Positions 7,086 through 13,171 of a DNA stretch of 16,102 nt are shown here, one piece after another. This DNA comes from Thermaceae bacterium (GTDB lineage: Bacteria > Deinococcota > Deinococci > Deinococcales > Marinithermaceae), in NCBI GenBank assembly GCA_027023115.1, contig JALVWZ010000075.1, positions 1-16,102 of the forward strand, written 5' to 3'. Under the pieces are notes generated by a model. It saw only the letters and a program-made list of their open reading frames with translations. It made no database searches and was not told the origin of the DNA. Each line of letters opens with the position of its first letter. Position 1 is the stretch's first letter. The translations under genes and the position numbers were made by a program.

Positions 7086-7184
7086 GCGAGCCGGTTCAGA
7101 CCGGCGCACTCCCCGTAGCTCCTAGATGTCGTTGTAGCAAAGTGACGACGCAGAGCCCCAAGCGCGACTTCTGAACGGTCCTGG

Positions 7185-7204
7185 ACCCCAGCTTTCGCTG
7201 GGGT
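7185..7204 (-). repeat. Hairpin with GAAA tetraloop downstream of dgt
   Basis: On the minus strand ACCCCAGC, GAAA, GCTGGGGT forms a perfect 8-bp stem with a stable tetraloop, 58 bases after the dgt stop. It could mark the 3' end of the dgt transcript, though no T-run follows. The counterpart near 9672-9696 in array B is decayed. Confidence 0.55.
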
Positions 7205-7262
7205 GACAGGGGAAGATGGCGCGGCACTGGGGGAGCGTGATCAACGTGTTCGAACCCTGCGG

Positions 7263-8411
7263 CTAACGCCGGTAGGGGTCGAAGAGGCGGGCGTACTCCT
7301 CGAGCGCGTAGCGGTCGGTCATACCGGCCATGTAGTCGCACACCGCGCGGTGCAGCCCTTCCTCGGCCACCGCCTGGCGCACCCCCGGGGGCAGCATCTC
7401 CGGCATCTCGGTATAGGCCTGGAAGAGGCGCTCGAGCACGTTGCGGGCTTTGGCCACCTGCCGGACGATGTGATAGTGGCGGTAGAGGTTGCCGTAGAGG
7501 AACTTGCGCAGACCGGCCATCTTGGCGGCGGCCGCCTCCGAATAGCGCGCCAGCGGCGCCGGATAGCGGCGCACGTCGTCCAGGCTGGCCACGCCCGCGG
7601 ATTCGAGGGCGGCGTCGGTGGCGTTGATGACGTCGGTAATCATCCAGCCAAGCAGCTCACGGATCAGCACCCGCCGTTCGAACTCGCACAGCCGTTCCGG
7701 CTCGATCTCGAGCTCCGCGGCCAGCTCCGCTAGCAGCTCCACCTCATTTAGCTGCTCAGGCCGTAGCAGGCCGCTGCGCAGGCCATCGTCGAGATCGTGG
7801 GCGTTGTAGGCGATCTCGTCAGCCAGGTTGACTATCTGGGCTTCCAGCGTCGGGCGCAGCTGGGGTTCGTATCCCGCCGCCGAAGGCTGGTCGTAGACGG
7901 TTTCGTGCTTGACGATGCCCTCGCGCACCTCCCAGGTCAGGTTGAGGCCGCGGAAGCCGGGGTAGCGCTGCTCCAACCAGGTGACGATTCGCAACGACTG
8001 GCGGTTGTGGTCGAAACCGCCGTGATCCTTCATCAGATCGGCCAGAATTTGCTCGCCGGCGTGGCCGAAGGGCGGGTGCCCCAGGTCGTGCGCCAGCGCC
8101 ACCACCTCGGCCAGATCCTCGTTGAGCCCCAGCGCCCGCGCCAGACTGCGGGCCACCTGCGCCACCTCGAGGGTGTGGGTCAGGCGGGTGCGGTAGTAGT
8201 CGCCTTCGTAGTTGACGAAAACCTGCGTCTTGTACTCGAGCCGCCTAAACGCGGTGGTATGCAGCACCCGGTCGCGGTCCTTCTGAAACGGCGTCCGGTA
8301 GGCCGACTCTGGCTCGGGGAACTCGCGCCCGCGCGTTTCGGAGGCGCGCATGGCGTAGGGGGCCAGGCGCTGGTCTTCGAGCTCTAGCAACTTTTCCAGG
8401 CCGTAGCGCAT
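7263..8411 (-). CDS. dgt: Deoxyguanosinetriphosphate triphosphohydrolase-like dNTPase (HD domain)
   Basis: The 382-residue protein matches the dGTPase-like HD family in length and motifs. The family hydrolyses dNTPs to deoxynucleoside plus triphosphate and controls dNTP pools; the Thermus enzyme is known to act on several dNTPs with dNTP activation. Visible metal-site residues: H79 in RLTHTLEVAQVARS, H108-D109 in ALAHDLGHPPFGH (106-117), and D198 in ADEIAYNAHDLDDG. The N-terminal RTPFQKDRDRVLHTTAFRRLEYKTQVF (39-65) is the conserved family block for nucleotide contacts. The ATG at 8411 is supported by TAGACT 6 bases upstream and the absence of a Shine-Dalgarno, so translation is probably leaderless. 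The promoter sits against the terminator of the DUF59 gene. The gene ends facing the kinase gene across array A. Confidence 0.93.
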   Translation of the reverse strand: MRYGLEKLLELEDQRLAPYAMRASETRGREFPEPESAYRTPFQKDRDRVLHTTAFRRLEYKTQVFVNYEGDYYRTRLTHTLEVAQVARSLARALGLNEDLAEVVALAHDLGHPPFGHAGEQILADLMKDHGGFDHNRQSLRIVTWLEQRYPGFRGLNLTWEVREGIVKHETVYDQPSAAGYEPQLRPTLEAQIVNLADEIAYNAHDLDDGLRSGLLRPEQLNEVELLAELAAELEIEPERLCEFERRVLIRELLGWMITDVINATDAALESAGVASLDDVRRYPAPLARYSEAAAAKMAGLRKFLYGNLYRHYHIVRQVAKARNVLERLFQAYTEMPEMLPPGVRQAVAEEGLHRAVCDYMAGMTDRYALEEYARLFDPYRR

Positions 8412-8417
8412 ACTCTT

Positions 8418-8423
8418 AGTCTA
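8418..8423 (-). promoter_or_regulatory. Leaderless -10 box of dgt
   Basis: TAGACT on the minus strand ends 6 bases before the ATG at 8411, so the start site falls at the start codon. Only three bases separate it from the T-run of the upstream terminator, so any -35 would lie in the terminator stem. Confidence 0.55.
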
Positions 8424-8426
8424 TCC

Positions 8427-8459
8427 AAAAAAAAGCAGCGGCCCCGCCGGGACCGCTGC
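8427..8459 (-). terminator. Intrinsic terminator of the DUF59 gene
   Basis: On the minus strand GCAGCGG pairs with CCGCTGC around an 11-base GC-rich loop (8435-8459), followed by eight Ts (8434-8427). It begins 15 bases after the DUF59 stop codon. This is the clearest Rho-independent terminator in the window. Confidence 0.92.
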
Positions 8460-8474
8460 CGGCAGTTACCAGAA

Positions 8475-8837
8475 CTAGACGTTGAAGCCGAACATCCTGA
8501 GCTGCTTCTTGCCCTCTTCGCTCATCTTGGCCGGCGTCCAGGGCGGGCTCCAGACGAAATCCACGTTCACGCCCTTGACCCCGGGAACGCGCATGATGGC
8601 CAGCTCGGCGTCGGCCTTGATCATGTCCTGCACCGGGCAACCGATGGCGGTCAGCGTCATGTCTACGTCCACGACGCCGTTTGGGTGAATCTTGACGCCG
8701 TAAATGAGGCCCAGGTCGACCACGTTGATGGGGATCTCCGGGTCTTTGACCACTTTGAGGGCCTCGAGAATCTGCTCCTCGGTGGGCAATACGTCTTTTT
8801 CGGGGGCCTTTGTCTGGTCCTGCGCTTCCTCACTCAT
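8475..8837 (-). CDS. DUF59/MIP18-family protein (SufT/PaaD-like Fe-S assembly factor)
   Basis: The 120-residue protein carries the family signature DPEIPINVVDLGLIYGV (32-48) and TLTAIGCPV (61-69) with the conserved Cys67. MIP18-family proteins such as SufT act in Fe-S cluster maturation, and PaaD-type members help assemble an oxygenase; no suf or paa genes lie nearby, so a general Fe-S role is inferred. The C-terminus (VDFVWSPPWTPAKMSEEGKKQLRMFGF) matches SufT/PaaD-like members. A longer in-frame opening exists up to 9050 but would read through a hairpin and array sequence. The ATG at 8837 is chosen because TATACT lies 6 bases upstream and the N-terminus then has normal family length. The gene is monocistronic: its own terminator precedes dgt and array B lies upstream. 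Confidence 0.9.
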   Translation of the reverse strand: MSEEAQDQTKAPEKDVLPTEEQILEALKVVKDPEIPINVVDLGLIYGVKIHPNGVVDVDMTLTAIGCPVQDMIKADAELAIMRVPGVKGVNVDFVWSPPWTPAKMSEEGKKQLRMFGFNV

Positions 8838-8843
8838 GCGCCC

Positions 8844-8849
8844 AGTATA
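8844..8849 (-). promoter_or_regulatory. Leaderless -10 box of the DUF59 gene
   Basis: TATACT on the minus strand ends 6 bases before the ATG at 8837. A TTGACC (8867-8862) lies upstream but only 12 bases away, too close for a standard -35. An 11-bp inverted repeat starts 5 bases upstream of the box. Confidence 0.55.
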
Positions 8850-8854
8850 CCCAA

Positions 8855-8883
8855 GTGGGGCGGTCAAGTATAGACCGCCCCAC
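8855..8883. repeat. Perfect 11-bp inverted repeat upstream of the DUF59 promoter
   Basis: Arms GTGGGGCGGTC (8855-8865) and GACCGCCCCAC (8873-8883) around loop AAGTATA. The GGGGCGG/CCGCCCC core resembles the module 2 palindromes of arrays A and B, so it may be another family member. Its position against the promoter also fits an operator. Confidence 0.7.
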
Positions 8884-8939
8884 GGCTGTTCGCTATAACC
8901 TCCCATTACCCGTCCAGCAGGACCCTCCGGGAGGAGGCC

Positions 8940-8995
8940 GTGCGTGGTACTTAGTACGTGGTGCGTAGTACGTTGTAGGTAGTTCGAATCGAGTG
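8940..8995. repeat. Heptad run, G-strand orientation, array B
   Basis: GTGCGTG, GTACTTA, GTACGTG, GTGCGTA, GTACGTT, GTAGGTA, GTTCGAA, TCGAGTG in exact 7-base steps. Seven successive units begin GT, and the fifth to seventh bases are mostly GTR. This is the cleanest view of the 7-base period. Confidence 0.8.
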
Positions 8996-9079
8996 CGTCA
9001 TGCGCGATGGCTCGCCACAGGGTTTCCTCGGGCCACGAGCTACGAGCCACTTACCGGTTTCAAAACCCCCACCCCGGCG

Positions 9080-9094
9080 CTCCCCTAAGGGGAG
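9080..9094. repeat. Palindrome, module 1 of array B
   Basis: CTCCCC (9080-9085), TAA, GGGGAG (9089-9094); GGAGCTTTG follows, as after the array A copy. Confidence 0.65.
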
Positions 9095-9145
9095 GGAGCT
9101 TTGCTTCGTGAACCATAGCTACGGGCGCACTCACGCCTCCGCGCA

Positions 9146-9175
9146 GTGCGGGCGGACACATGGGTCCGCCCCTAC
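9146..9175. repeat. Palindrome, module 2 of array B
   Basis: GGGCGGAC (9150-9157), loop ACATGG, GTCCGCCC (9164-9171) then CTAC. The outer part of the left arm differs from the array A copy at two positions, so the outer stem is imperfect here. Confidence 0.7.
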
Positions 9176-9184
9176 GACGAGATA

Positions 9185-9246
9185 ACACGCACCACTAGTC
9201 ACGAGCCACGACTACAGGCCTCAAGCTACAGGCCACATGCCGCTTT
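9185..9246. repeat. Heptad run in array B
   Basis: ACACGCA, CCACTAG, TCACGAG, CCACGA (short), CTACAGG, CCTCAAG, CTACAGG, CCACATG, CCGCTTT. The same unit order, including the short sixth-size unit, appears at 6674-6728. Confidence 0.75.
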
Positions 9247-9254
9247 TCTTGATT

Positions 9255-9273
9255 CCCCGGACGAGATCCGGGG
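9255..9273. repeat. Palindrome, module 4 of array B
   Basis: CCCCGGA, CGAGA, TCCGGGG; a simple hairpin lacking the inner palindrome found in array A. Confidence 0.7.
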
Positions 9274-9329
9274 CCCATGCCGAGAGAGAAGCCGATGTTC
9301 TGTTGTCGTTGACGCGCAAATGCTGGAAC

Positions 9330-9355
9330 GTGGGGAAGGTTTGAAACCTTCCTAC
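9330..9355. repeat. Palindrome, module 5 of array B
   Basis: GTGGGGAAGGTTT, one base, AAACCTTCC then TAC. Two Cs are missing from the right arm relative to the array A copy, so only the inner 9 bp pair perfectly. Confidence 0.65.
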
Positions 9356-9395
9356 TGGTTGAGAGCCGAAGGCTGGGCATGGCGCTTCGACGCTT

Positions 9396-9471
9396 CTACA
9401 GGCCTCAAGCTACGAGCCACGGGCCATCATCCCGTTACCATCACCACGTACCACGCACCACGAACCAATAG
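9396..9471. repeat. Heptad run in array B
   Basis: CTACAGG, CCTCAAG, CTACGAG, CCACGGG, CCATCAT, CCCGTTA, CCATCA (short), CCACGTA, CCACGCA, CCACGAA, CCAATAG. It ends in the left arm of the palindrome at 9471-9496. Confidence 0.75.
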
Positions 9472-9496
9472 GGCGGACACGCAGGTCCGCCCCTAC
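9471..9496. repeat. Palindrome, module 3 of array B
   Basis: GGGCGGAC (9471-9478), loop ACGCAG, GTCCGCCC (9485-9492), then CTAC and the common ACGAAAT tail. Four CCACNNG heptads follow at 9508-9535, as after the equivalent element in array A. Confidence 0.7.
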
Positions 9497-9559
9497 GACG
9501 AAATGAACCACAAGCCACATGCCACAAGCCACATGCCGCCGTTTCGTCATTCTAGCCAA

Positions 9560-9576
9560 GCGAGCCCTTGGCTCGC
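9560..9576. repeat. Hairpin, module 6 of array B
   Basis: GCGAGCC, CTT, GGCTCGC; 7-bp perfect stem, same arms as the array A copy. Confidence 0.65.
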
Positions 9577-9756
9577 GTGAGCCAGCCCAGACCGGCGCGG
9601 TCTCCGTCGCTCACGGAGTCTTCGGGAAACAATGGTGACGACACAGAGCCTTCACCGCGCCCCTTGAAACGGTCCTGGCCCCATCGTCCGCTGGGATAAC
9701 GAGGGAATATTCCCACGGCGAAGGGGCCAGCGATAACAATTTATTCGACTAGACAA

Positions 9757-11796
9757 CTAGCCCAGAACCGGCTTGCTGCTGCCAAGGTAGGTCCGCTGCT
9801 TTTTCAGCTCCTCCGCCACCAGCTCGGCGATGTCGCGGACCGCCACCTGTTCTTCCTCGGAGGCTTCGCTTTCGAACATCTGCATGCAGAAGGGGCAGGC
9901 GGTGGCCAGCACCTCGGCGCCGGTGCCCTTCAGCTCGCGGTAGCGGTTTTCGGAGATGCGCTCGGCTCCCTCGGCCTCCTCCTTCCAGAACTGCGCCCCG
10001 CCGGCGCCGCAGCAGAAACCGTTCTCGCGGTTGCGGTCGGGCTCCTCGATAACGAAGCCGAGCTCGCCGACCACGTCGCGCGGTGCTTCGTACTCGCCGT
10101 TGTGGCGGCCCAGGTAACACGGGTCGTGGAAGGTGGCCTTGCGGCCCCGCTCGAGCGGCTTGACGTCGAGCCGACCGCTATTGATCAGATCTTCGATGAA
10201 CTGGCTGTGGTGCACCACCCGGTACTGGCCGCCGTACTGCGGGTACTCGTTGCCGATGGTGTGCAGGCAGTGCGGGCAGGTGGTGACGATGACCCCGGCG
10301 TTTACCTCGTTGAGGGCGGCCACGTTCTCGGTGGCCAGTTGGAAGAACAGGTACTCGTTGCCGGCGCGGCGGGCCGAGTCGCCGGTGCACTTTTCCTTGG
10401 TGCCCAGCACCGCCCAGTCCACCCCGGCGGCGTTCAGGATCTCGGCCATGCTGCGGGCGATCTTTTGCGCGCGCGGGTCGTAGCTGGCGGCGCAGCCAAC
10501 CCAGTAGAGCACCTCGGGGTGCGGGTTCTCGGCGGTAGTGGGCACTTCGAAATCGAGGTCTTTGGCCCAGTCGAGGCGTTTTTCCTGGCCGATGCCCCAG
10601 GGATTGCCGGCGCGCTCCATGCCGCGGAAGGCGGTCTGCAGCTCGGCGGGGAAGCTGCCCTCCATGAGCACCCGCTCGCGGCGGATGTCCACCAGGTGCA
10701 GCATCTGCTCGTTGCCGACGGGGCAGGTCTCGACGCAGGCCATGCAGGTGGTGCACGACCATAGCGCGTCCTCGTCGAGGGCGAACTCGAGCAACGGCCG
10801 GGGGCTGGGCTCGCCGGCGGCGAAGCTGGGCAAGATGTCGTTGAACTCGTAACGTTCATTGATGATCAGGGCCGCCGGGTTGAGCGACTTGCCGGTGACG
10901 TTGGCCGGGCATACCTCGGCGCAACGGTTGCACATGATGCAGGCGTAGGGGTCTATCAAGCGGGGCCAGGAAAAGTCTTCCAGCTTGGCGACGCCGAACG
11001 ACTCGGCCGACTCGTCTTCGAAGTCGATCGGGTCGAGCACCCCCGGCTTATCGGCGCGGAAGGTGAGCTTGAAAGCCGAGATCATCAAGTGAATGTGCTT
11101 GCTGCGCGGGAAGTAGGGAATGAAGGCCAGGATGGAGCCAAGGGCGAACCACCAGAAAACGTGCTCCATCACTATCTGGCCGCCCTCGCTCATGCCGGCG
11201 AAGAGGTGGCTGACTGCCGAGGCCACCGGCTGGTAGGGGTCGGGACCTTCGTGCGCTAGCTGGGCGGCCTTGGAAAGCAGGCGCGAGCCGACGTGGAAGA
11301 TGATGAAGGCGCCGACGATGGCCGAGTCGCGCGGGATTCCGGCGGCCACCTTTTCGTGCAGTTTGACCCGCGGGTTGAAGGTGAACTCGGGCGCGGGCAG
11401 TACGAAACGGCGGATCATCAGGCCGATGATGCCGATCAGCACCGAAGCGGTGAGCAGGTCGGCGAGGATGTTGTAAGGGTTCCACCAGCCGCCGCGCGCG
11501 TGTAGGCCGAACATGCCCTCGAGCACGTCCACCAGGTTCACGGCCAGGTAGTACATGAAACCGTAGAAGGTCATGGCGTGCAGCGTGGACACCAGCGGCC
11601 GCTGCTTGAATACCGTCTGCTGCGTGATAAAGAGCCACAAGGCGCGGCCTATGCGCTCGGGCAGGCGGTCCAGCCGGCCCGGAGCCGGCTTGCCGCGGAC
11701 GACGGCCCGATAGATGTTATAAAAGCCGATGCCGCCGAAGTATGCCGAGGCCGCGAGCGCCAGGATGAAGAGGATCTTTTCCCATATCGTCAGCAT
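9757..11796 (-). CDS. FadF/EtfD-type membrane Fe-S oxidoreductase (probable ETF:quinone oxidoreductase)
   Basis: The 679-residue protein has three parts. Residues 1-245 hold about five or six membrane helices of NarI-like type with possible haem-ligand histidines (H73, H168, H197, H212). Residues 280-365 carry two ferredoxin-like 4Fe-4S motifs: C286, C289, C292, C296 and C348, C351, C354, C358. Residues 428-660 form two cysteine-rich CCG-type domains: C435, C470, C507, C510, and C560, C595, C596 (CCGAGG), C634, C637. This is the architecture of Bacillus FadF and mycobacterial EtfD, which take electrons from ETF during acyl-CoA oxidation and pass them to quinone. In the first CCG domain the usual CCG is GCAAS. 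No etfAB or acyl-CoA dehydrogenase is in the window, so the role is inferred. A Shine-Dalgarno AGGGGG (11801-11807 region) lies 5 bases before the ATG. Confidence 0.87.
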   Translation of the reverse strand: MLTIWEKILFILALAASAYFGGIGFYNIYRAVVRGKPAPGRLDRLPERIGRALWLFITQQTVFKQRPLVSTLHAMTFYGFMYYLAVNLVDVLEGMFGLHARGGWWNPYNILADLLTASVLIGIIGLMIRRFVLPAPEFTFNPRVKLHEKVAAGIPRDSAIVGAFIIFHVGSRLLSKAAQLAHEGPDPYQPVASAVSHLFAGMSEGGQIVMEHVFWWFALGSILAFIPYFPRSKHIHLMISAFKLTFRADKPGVLDPIDFEDESAESFGVAKLEDFSWPRLIDPYACIMCNRCAEVCPANVTGKSLNPAALIINERYEFNDILPSFAAGEPSPRPLLEFALDEDALWSCTTCMACVETCPVGNEQMLHLVDIRRERVLMEGSFPAELQTAFRGMERAGNPWGIGQEKRLDWAKDLDFEVPTTAENPHPEVLYWVGCAASYDPRAQKIARSMAEILNAAGVDWAVLGTKEKCTGDSARRAGNEYLFFQLATENVAALNEVNAGVIVTTCPHCLHTIGNEYPQYGGQYRVVHHSQFIEDLINSGRLDVKPLERGRKATFHDPCYLGRHNGEYEAPRDVVGELGFVIEEPDRNRENGFCCGAGGAQFWKEEAEGAERISENRYRELKGTGAEVLATACPFCMQMFESEASEEEQVAVRDIAELVAEELKKQRTYLGSSKPVLG

Positions 11797-11860
11797 GCCT
11801 ACCCCCTGAGCTTATACTCGGTTCAATATTATCAGACGGCGGCGGGACATCTCGCCCGCG
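11797..11860 (-). promoter_or_regulatory. Short promoter region between the DUF212 gene and the Fe-S oxidoreductase
   Basis: This 64-base gap has -10 candidates TAATAT (11831-11826) and TATAAG (11816-11811) on the minus strand, then Shine-Dalgarno AGGGGG. The first would give a leader long enough to use the Shine-Dalgarno. A weak GCGGG/CCCGC hairpin without a T-run follows the DUF212 stop. No convincing -35 is seen, so read-through from the upstream operon remains possible. Confidence 0.35.
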
Positions 11861-12328
11861 CTAGCCGCCGAAGAAACGCGACCAGTTGACGGTCAACCAC
11901 CAGGAGACGAAGAACCCCAGCGTAGCCCCGGCCGCCACCTCCAGATAGGTGTGGCCCAACAGCTCCTTCAGCGGTCTGGGCTTGAAACCCTCGTGGAGAA
12001 CCGTGCGCAGCTCCTCCACCAGGTCGTTGAGCAGCTCGGCCTGCTGACCTGCCGCCCGGCGGATGCCGGTGGCGTCGTACATGACGATCAGGGCGAACAC
12101 CAGCGCAATCGCGAAAGCACTGCTCCCCCAGCCTTCCACCAAGCCGACCGCGGTCGCCAGACCGGTAACCATCGCCGAGTGGCTGCTGGGCATACCGCCC
12201 GACTCGAGCAGGCGGTCCCACGTCCAACGCCGCTCGAGCAGGTAGTAAACGACCAGCTTGATCAGCTGGGCGCTAAGGTTGGCCGCCAGCGCCGCCCAGA
12301 GAATGCGGTTCTCGAGCAGGTCGTTCAT
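11861..12328 (-). CDS. Divergent PAP2-family (DUF212, YuiD-like) membrane protein
   Basis: The 155-residue protein carries the family signatures SGGMPSSHSA (43-52), MYDATGIRRAAGQQA (83-97) and GHTYLEVAAGATLGF, with about four membrane helices. Members are distant relatives of acid phosphatase/vanadium haloperoxidase proteins. The PSSH motif and the basic RR resemble parts of the PAP2 active site, but the biochemical function is not settled, so lipid-phosphate phosphatase activity is only a possibility. The ATG at 12328 overlaps the folD stop by 4 bases (ATGA), so it is translationally coupled and is the last gene of the efp-acc-nusB-folD operon. Confidence 0.88.
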   Translation of the reverse strand: MNDLLENRILWAALAANLSAQLIKLVVYYLLERRWTWDRLLESGGMPSSHSAMVTGLATAVGLVEGWGSSAFAIALVFALIVMYDATGIRRAAGQQAELLNDLVEELRTVLHEGFKPRPLKELLGHTYLEVAAGATLGFFVSWWLTVNWSRFFGG

Positions 12329-13158
12329 CCGCGCCTGAGCCTCGCCGCCTTTACCGTGTTGGCCAGTAACATGGCCACCGTCATCGGGCCGACGCCGCCG
12401 GGAACCGGCGTGTAGGCCGTGCTGAGCTCGTGCGCCGCCGGGTCAATGTCGCCCACCAGCTTGTCGTCGACGCGGCTGATGCCCACGTCCACCAAGACCG
12501 CTCCCGGCCGCACCATCCCAGCGCCGATGAAACGCGGCTTCCCCACCGCTGCCACCAGCACTTCGGCGCGGCGGGTCACCTCCGCCAGGTCGCGGGTACG
12601 CGAGTGGGCCACCGTCACGGTGGCGTTGCGCCGCAGTAGTAATGCCGCCAGCGGCTTGCCTACGATGTTGCTGCGGCCGACTATTACCGCTTCCTTGCCT
12701 TCCAGTTCGATCTGGTAGTGGTCGAGCATGCGGATTATGCCCGCCGGGGTGCAGGGCTCGAGAGTATCTTCCCCCGCCCAGAGACGACCTACGTTGTAGG
12801 GGTGAAAGCCGTCCACGTCCTTGGCCGGGGCGATGGCTTCGATTACCCGGCTCTCGCTGACGTGCCCGGGTAGCGGCAGCTGCACCAGAATGCCGTCCAC
12901 CAACTCGTCACGGTTGAGCTCTTCGATCAGCTCCAGCAGTTCCGCCTCGCTGGTCTCGAGCGGCAGGGCGATCACCTGGCTGTCCAGGCCCAGTTCGCGG
13001 GCCCGCTTGTTCTTGAGGCGGGTGTACGAAACCGAAGCCGGGTCGTCGCCCAAACGCACCACCCGCAGCGCCGGCGTGTACGGCAGGGTGTCTAGAACCT
13101 GGCGCAGCTCGTCGTAGACGGAGCTCGCCACCGCGTGTCCTCGCATCTTCAAAGGCAT
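12325..13158 (-). CDS. folD: Bifunctional methylenetetrahydrofolate dehydrogenase / methenyltetrahydrofolate cyclohydrolase
   Basis: The 277-residue length is normal for FolD. Visible motifs are SYTRLKNKRARELG with Y45 and the catalytic lysine K49, GILVQLPLPGHV, the dinucleotide-binding VIVGRSNIVGKPLAALL, and the C-terminal PVPGGVGPMTVAMLLANT. The enzyme oxidises 5,10-methylene-THF with NADP and hydrolyses the methenyl product to 10-formyl-THF in the cytosol, supplying one-carbon units for purines and formyl-Met-tRNA. The start at 13158 has Shine-Dalgarno GGAGG (13163-13167) 4 bases upstream. The gap to nusB is 13 bases, and folD overlaps the DUF212 gene by 4 bases. Confidence 0.97.
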   Translation of the reverse strand: MPLKMRGHAVASSVYDELRQVLDTLPYTPALRVVRLGDDPASVSYTRLKNKRARELGLDSQVIALPLETSEAELLELIEELNRDELVDGILVQLPLPGHVSESRVIEAIAPAKDVDGFHPYNVGRLWAGEDTLEPCTPAGIIRMLDHYQIELEGKEAVIVGRSNIVGKPLAALLLRRNATVTVAHSRTRDLAEVTRRAEVLVAAVGKPRFIGAGMVRPGAVLVDVGISRVDDKLVGDIDPAAHELSTAYTPVPGGVGPMTVAMLLANTVKAARLRRG

Positions 13159-13171
13159 ACCGCCTCCATGA

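Larger units (their letters stand above)
6391..7204. repeat. Repeat array A: composite of palindromes and degenerate heptads
   Basis: This non-coding block lies between convergent genes (kinase on plus, dgt on minus). It contains, in order: reverse-oriented heptads (6398-6453), a C-rich/G-rich palindrome (6537-6554), heptads (6604-6638), a long palindrome (6634-6665), heptads (6674-6728), a nested palindrome (6738-6775), a 29-base palindrome (6832-6860), a 43-base block shared exactly with array B (6867-6909), heptads (6901-6980), a degenerate palindrome (6976-7005), four CCACNNG heptads (7016-7043) and hairpins at 7068-7085 and 7185-7204. The same modules occur in the same order in array B about 2.5 kb downstream. 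The open frames here have no ribosome sites and cross palindromes and heptads, so I do not call genes. Confidence 0.85.
8931..9696. repeat. Repeat array B: second copy of the palindrome/heptad composite
   Basis: This block lies downstream of the Fe-S oxidoreductase gene and upstream of the DUF59 promoter. Its modules follow array A in order: GAGGAGG then reverse heptads (8931-8995), heptads (9033-9060), palindrome 1 (9080-9094), palindrome 2 (9146-9175), heptads (9185-9246), palindrome 4 (9255-9273), palindrome 5 (9330-9355), the 43-base identical block (9362-9404), heptads (9396-9471), palindrome 3 (9471-9496), four CCACNNG heptads (9508-9535), hairpin 6 (9560-9576), and a decayed module 7. 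The offset to array A drifts from 2540 to about 2492 bases through small indels. I see no credible gene in it; the 144-codon frame at 9146-9580 crosses every module. Confidence 0.85.

Noticed and set aside
6649..7118. Open frames of 100-121 codons inside array A
   Set aside because: They run through palindromes and 7-base repeats and have no ribosome site. Similar peptide strings in array B come from shared DNA repeats and sit in shifted frames.
6391..7204. CRISPR array
   Set aside because: Repeats are very short (7 bases) or palindromic and not evenly spaced with unique spacers, and no cas genes are present.
7185..7204. Hairpin after dgt as a standard intrinsic terminator
   Set aside because: The stem is strong with a GAAA loop, but no T-run follows and it is a member of the repeat array, so I list it as a repeat with possible 3'-end function.
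7248..7262. GTTCGAACC-like T-loop near the dgt 3' end, hinting at a tRNA or attachment site
   Set aside because: The flanking bases do not pair as a T-stem on either strand, and no anticodon or acceptor arms are found. A similar GTTCGAATC near 8982 also fails.
8838..9050. N-terminal extension of the DUF59 gene to an ATG at 9050
   Set aside because: The extension covers a promoter, an 11-bp inverted repeat and array sequence. The family-length protein starts at 8837 with a -10 box just upstream.
9146..9580. 144-codon open frame in array B
   Set aside because: It crosses every repeat module. No start signal is seen, and the equivalent frame in array A is interrupted.
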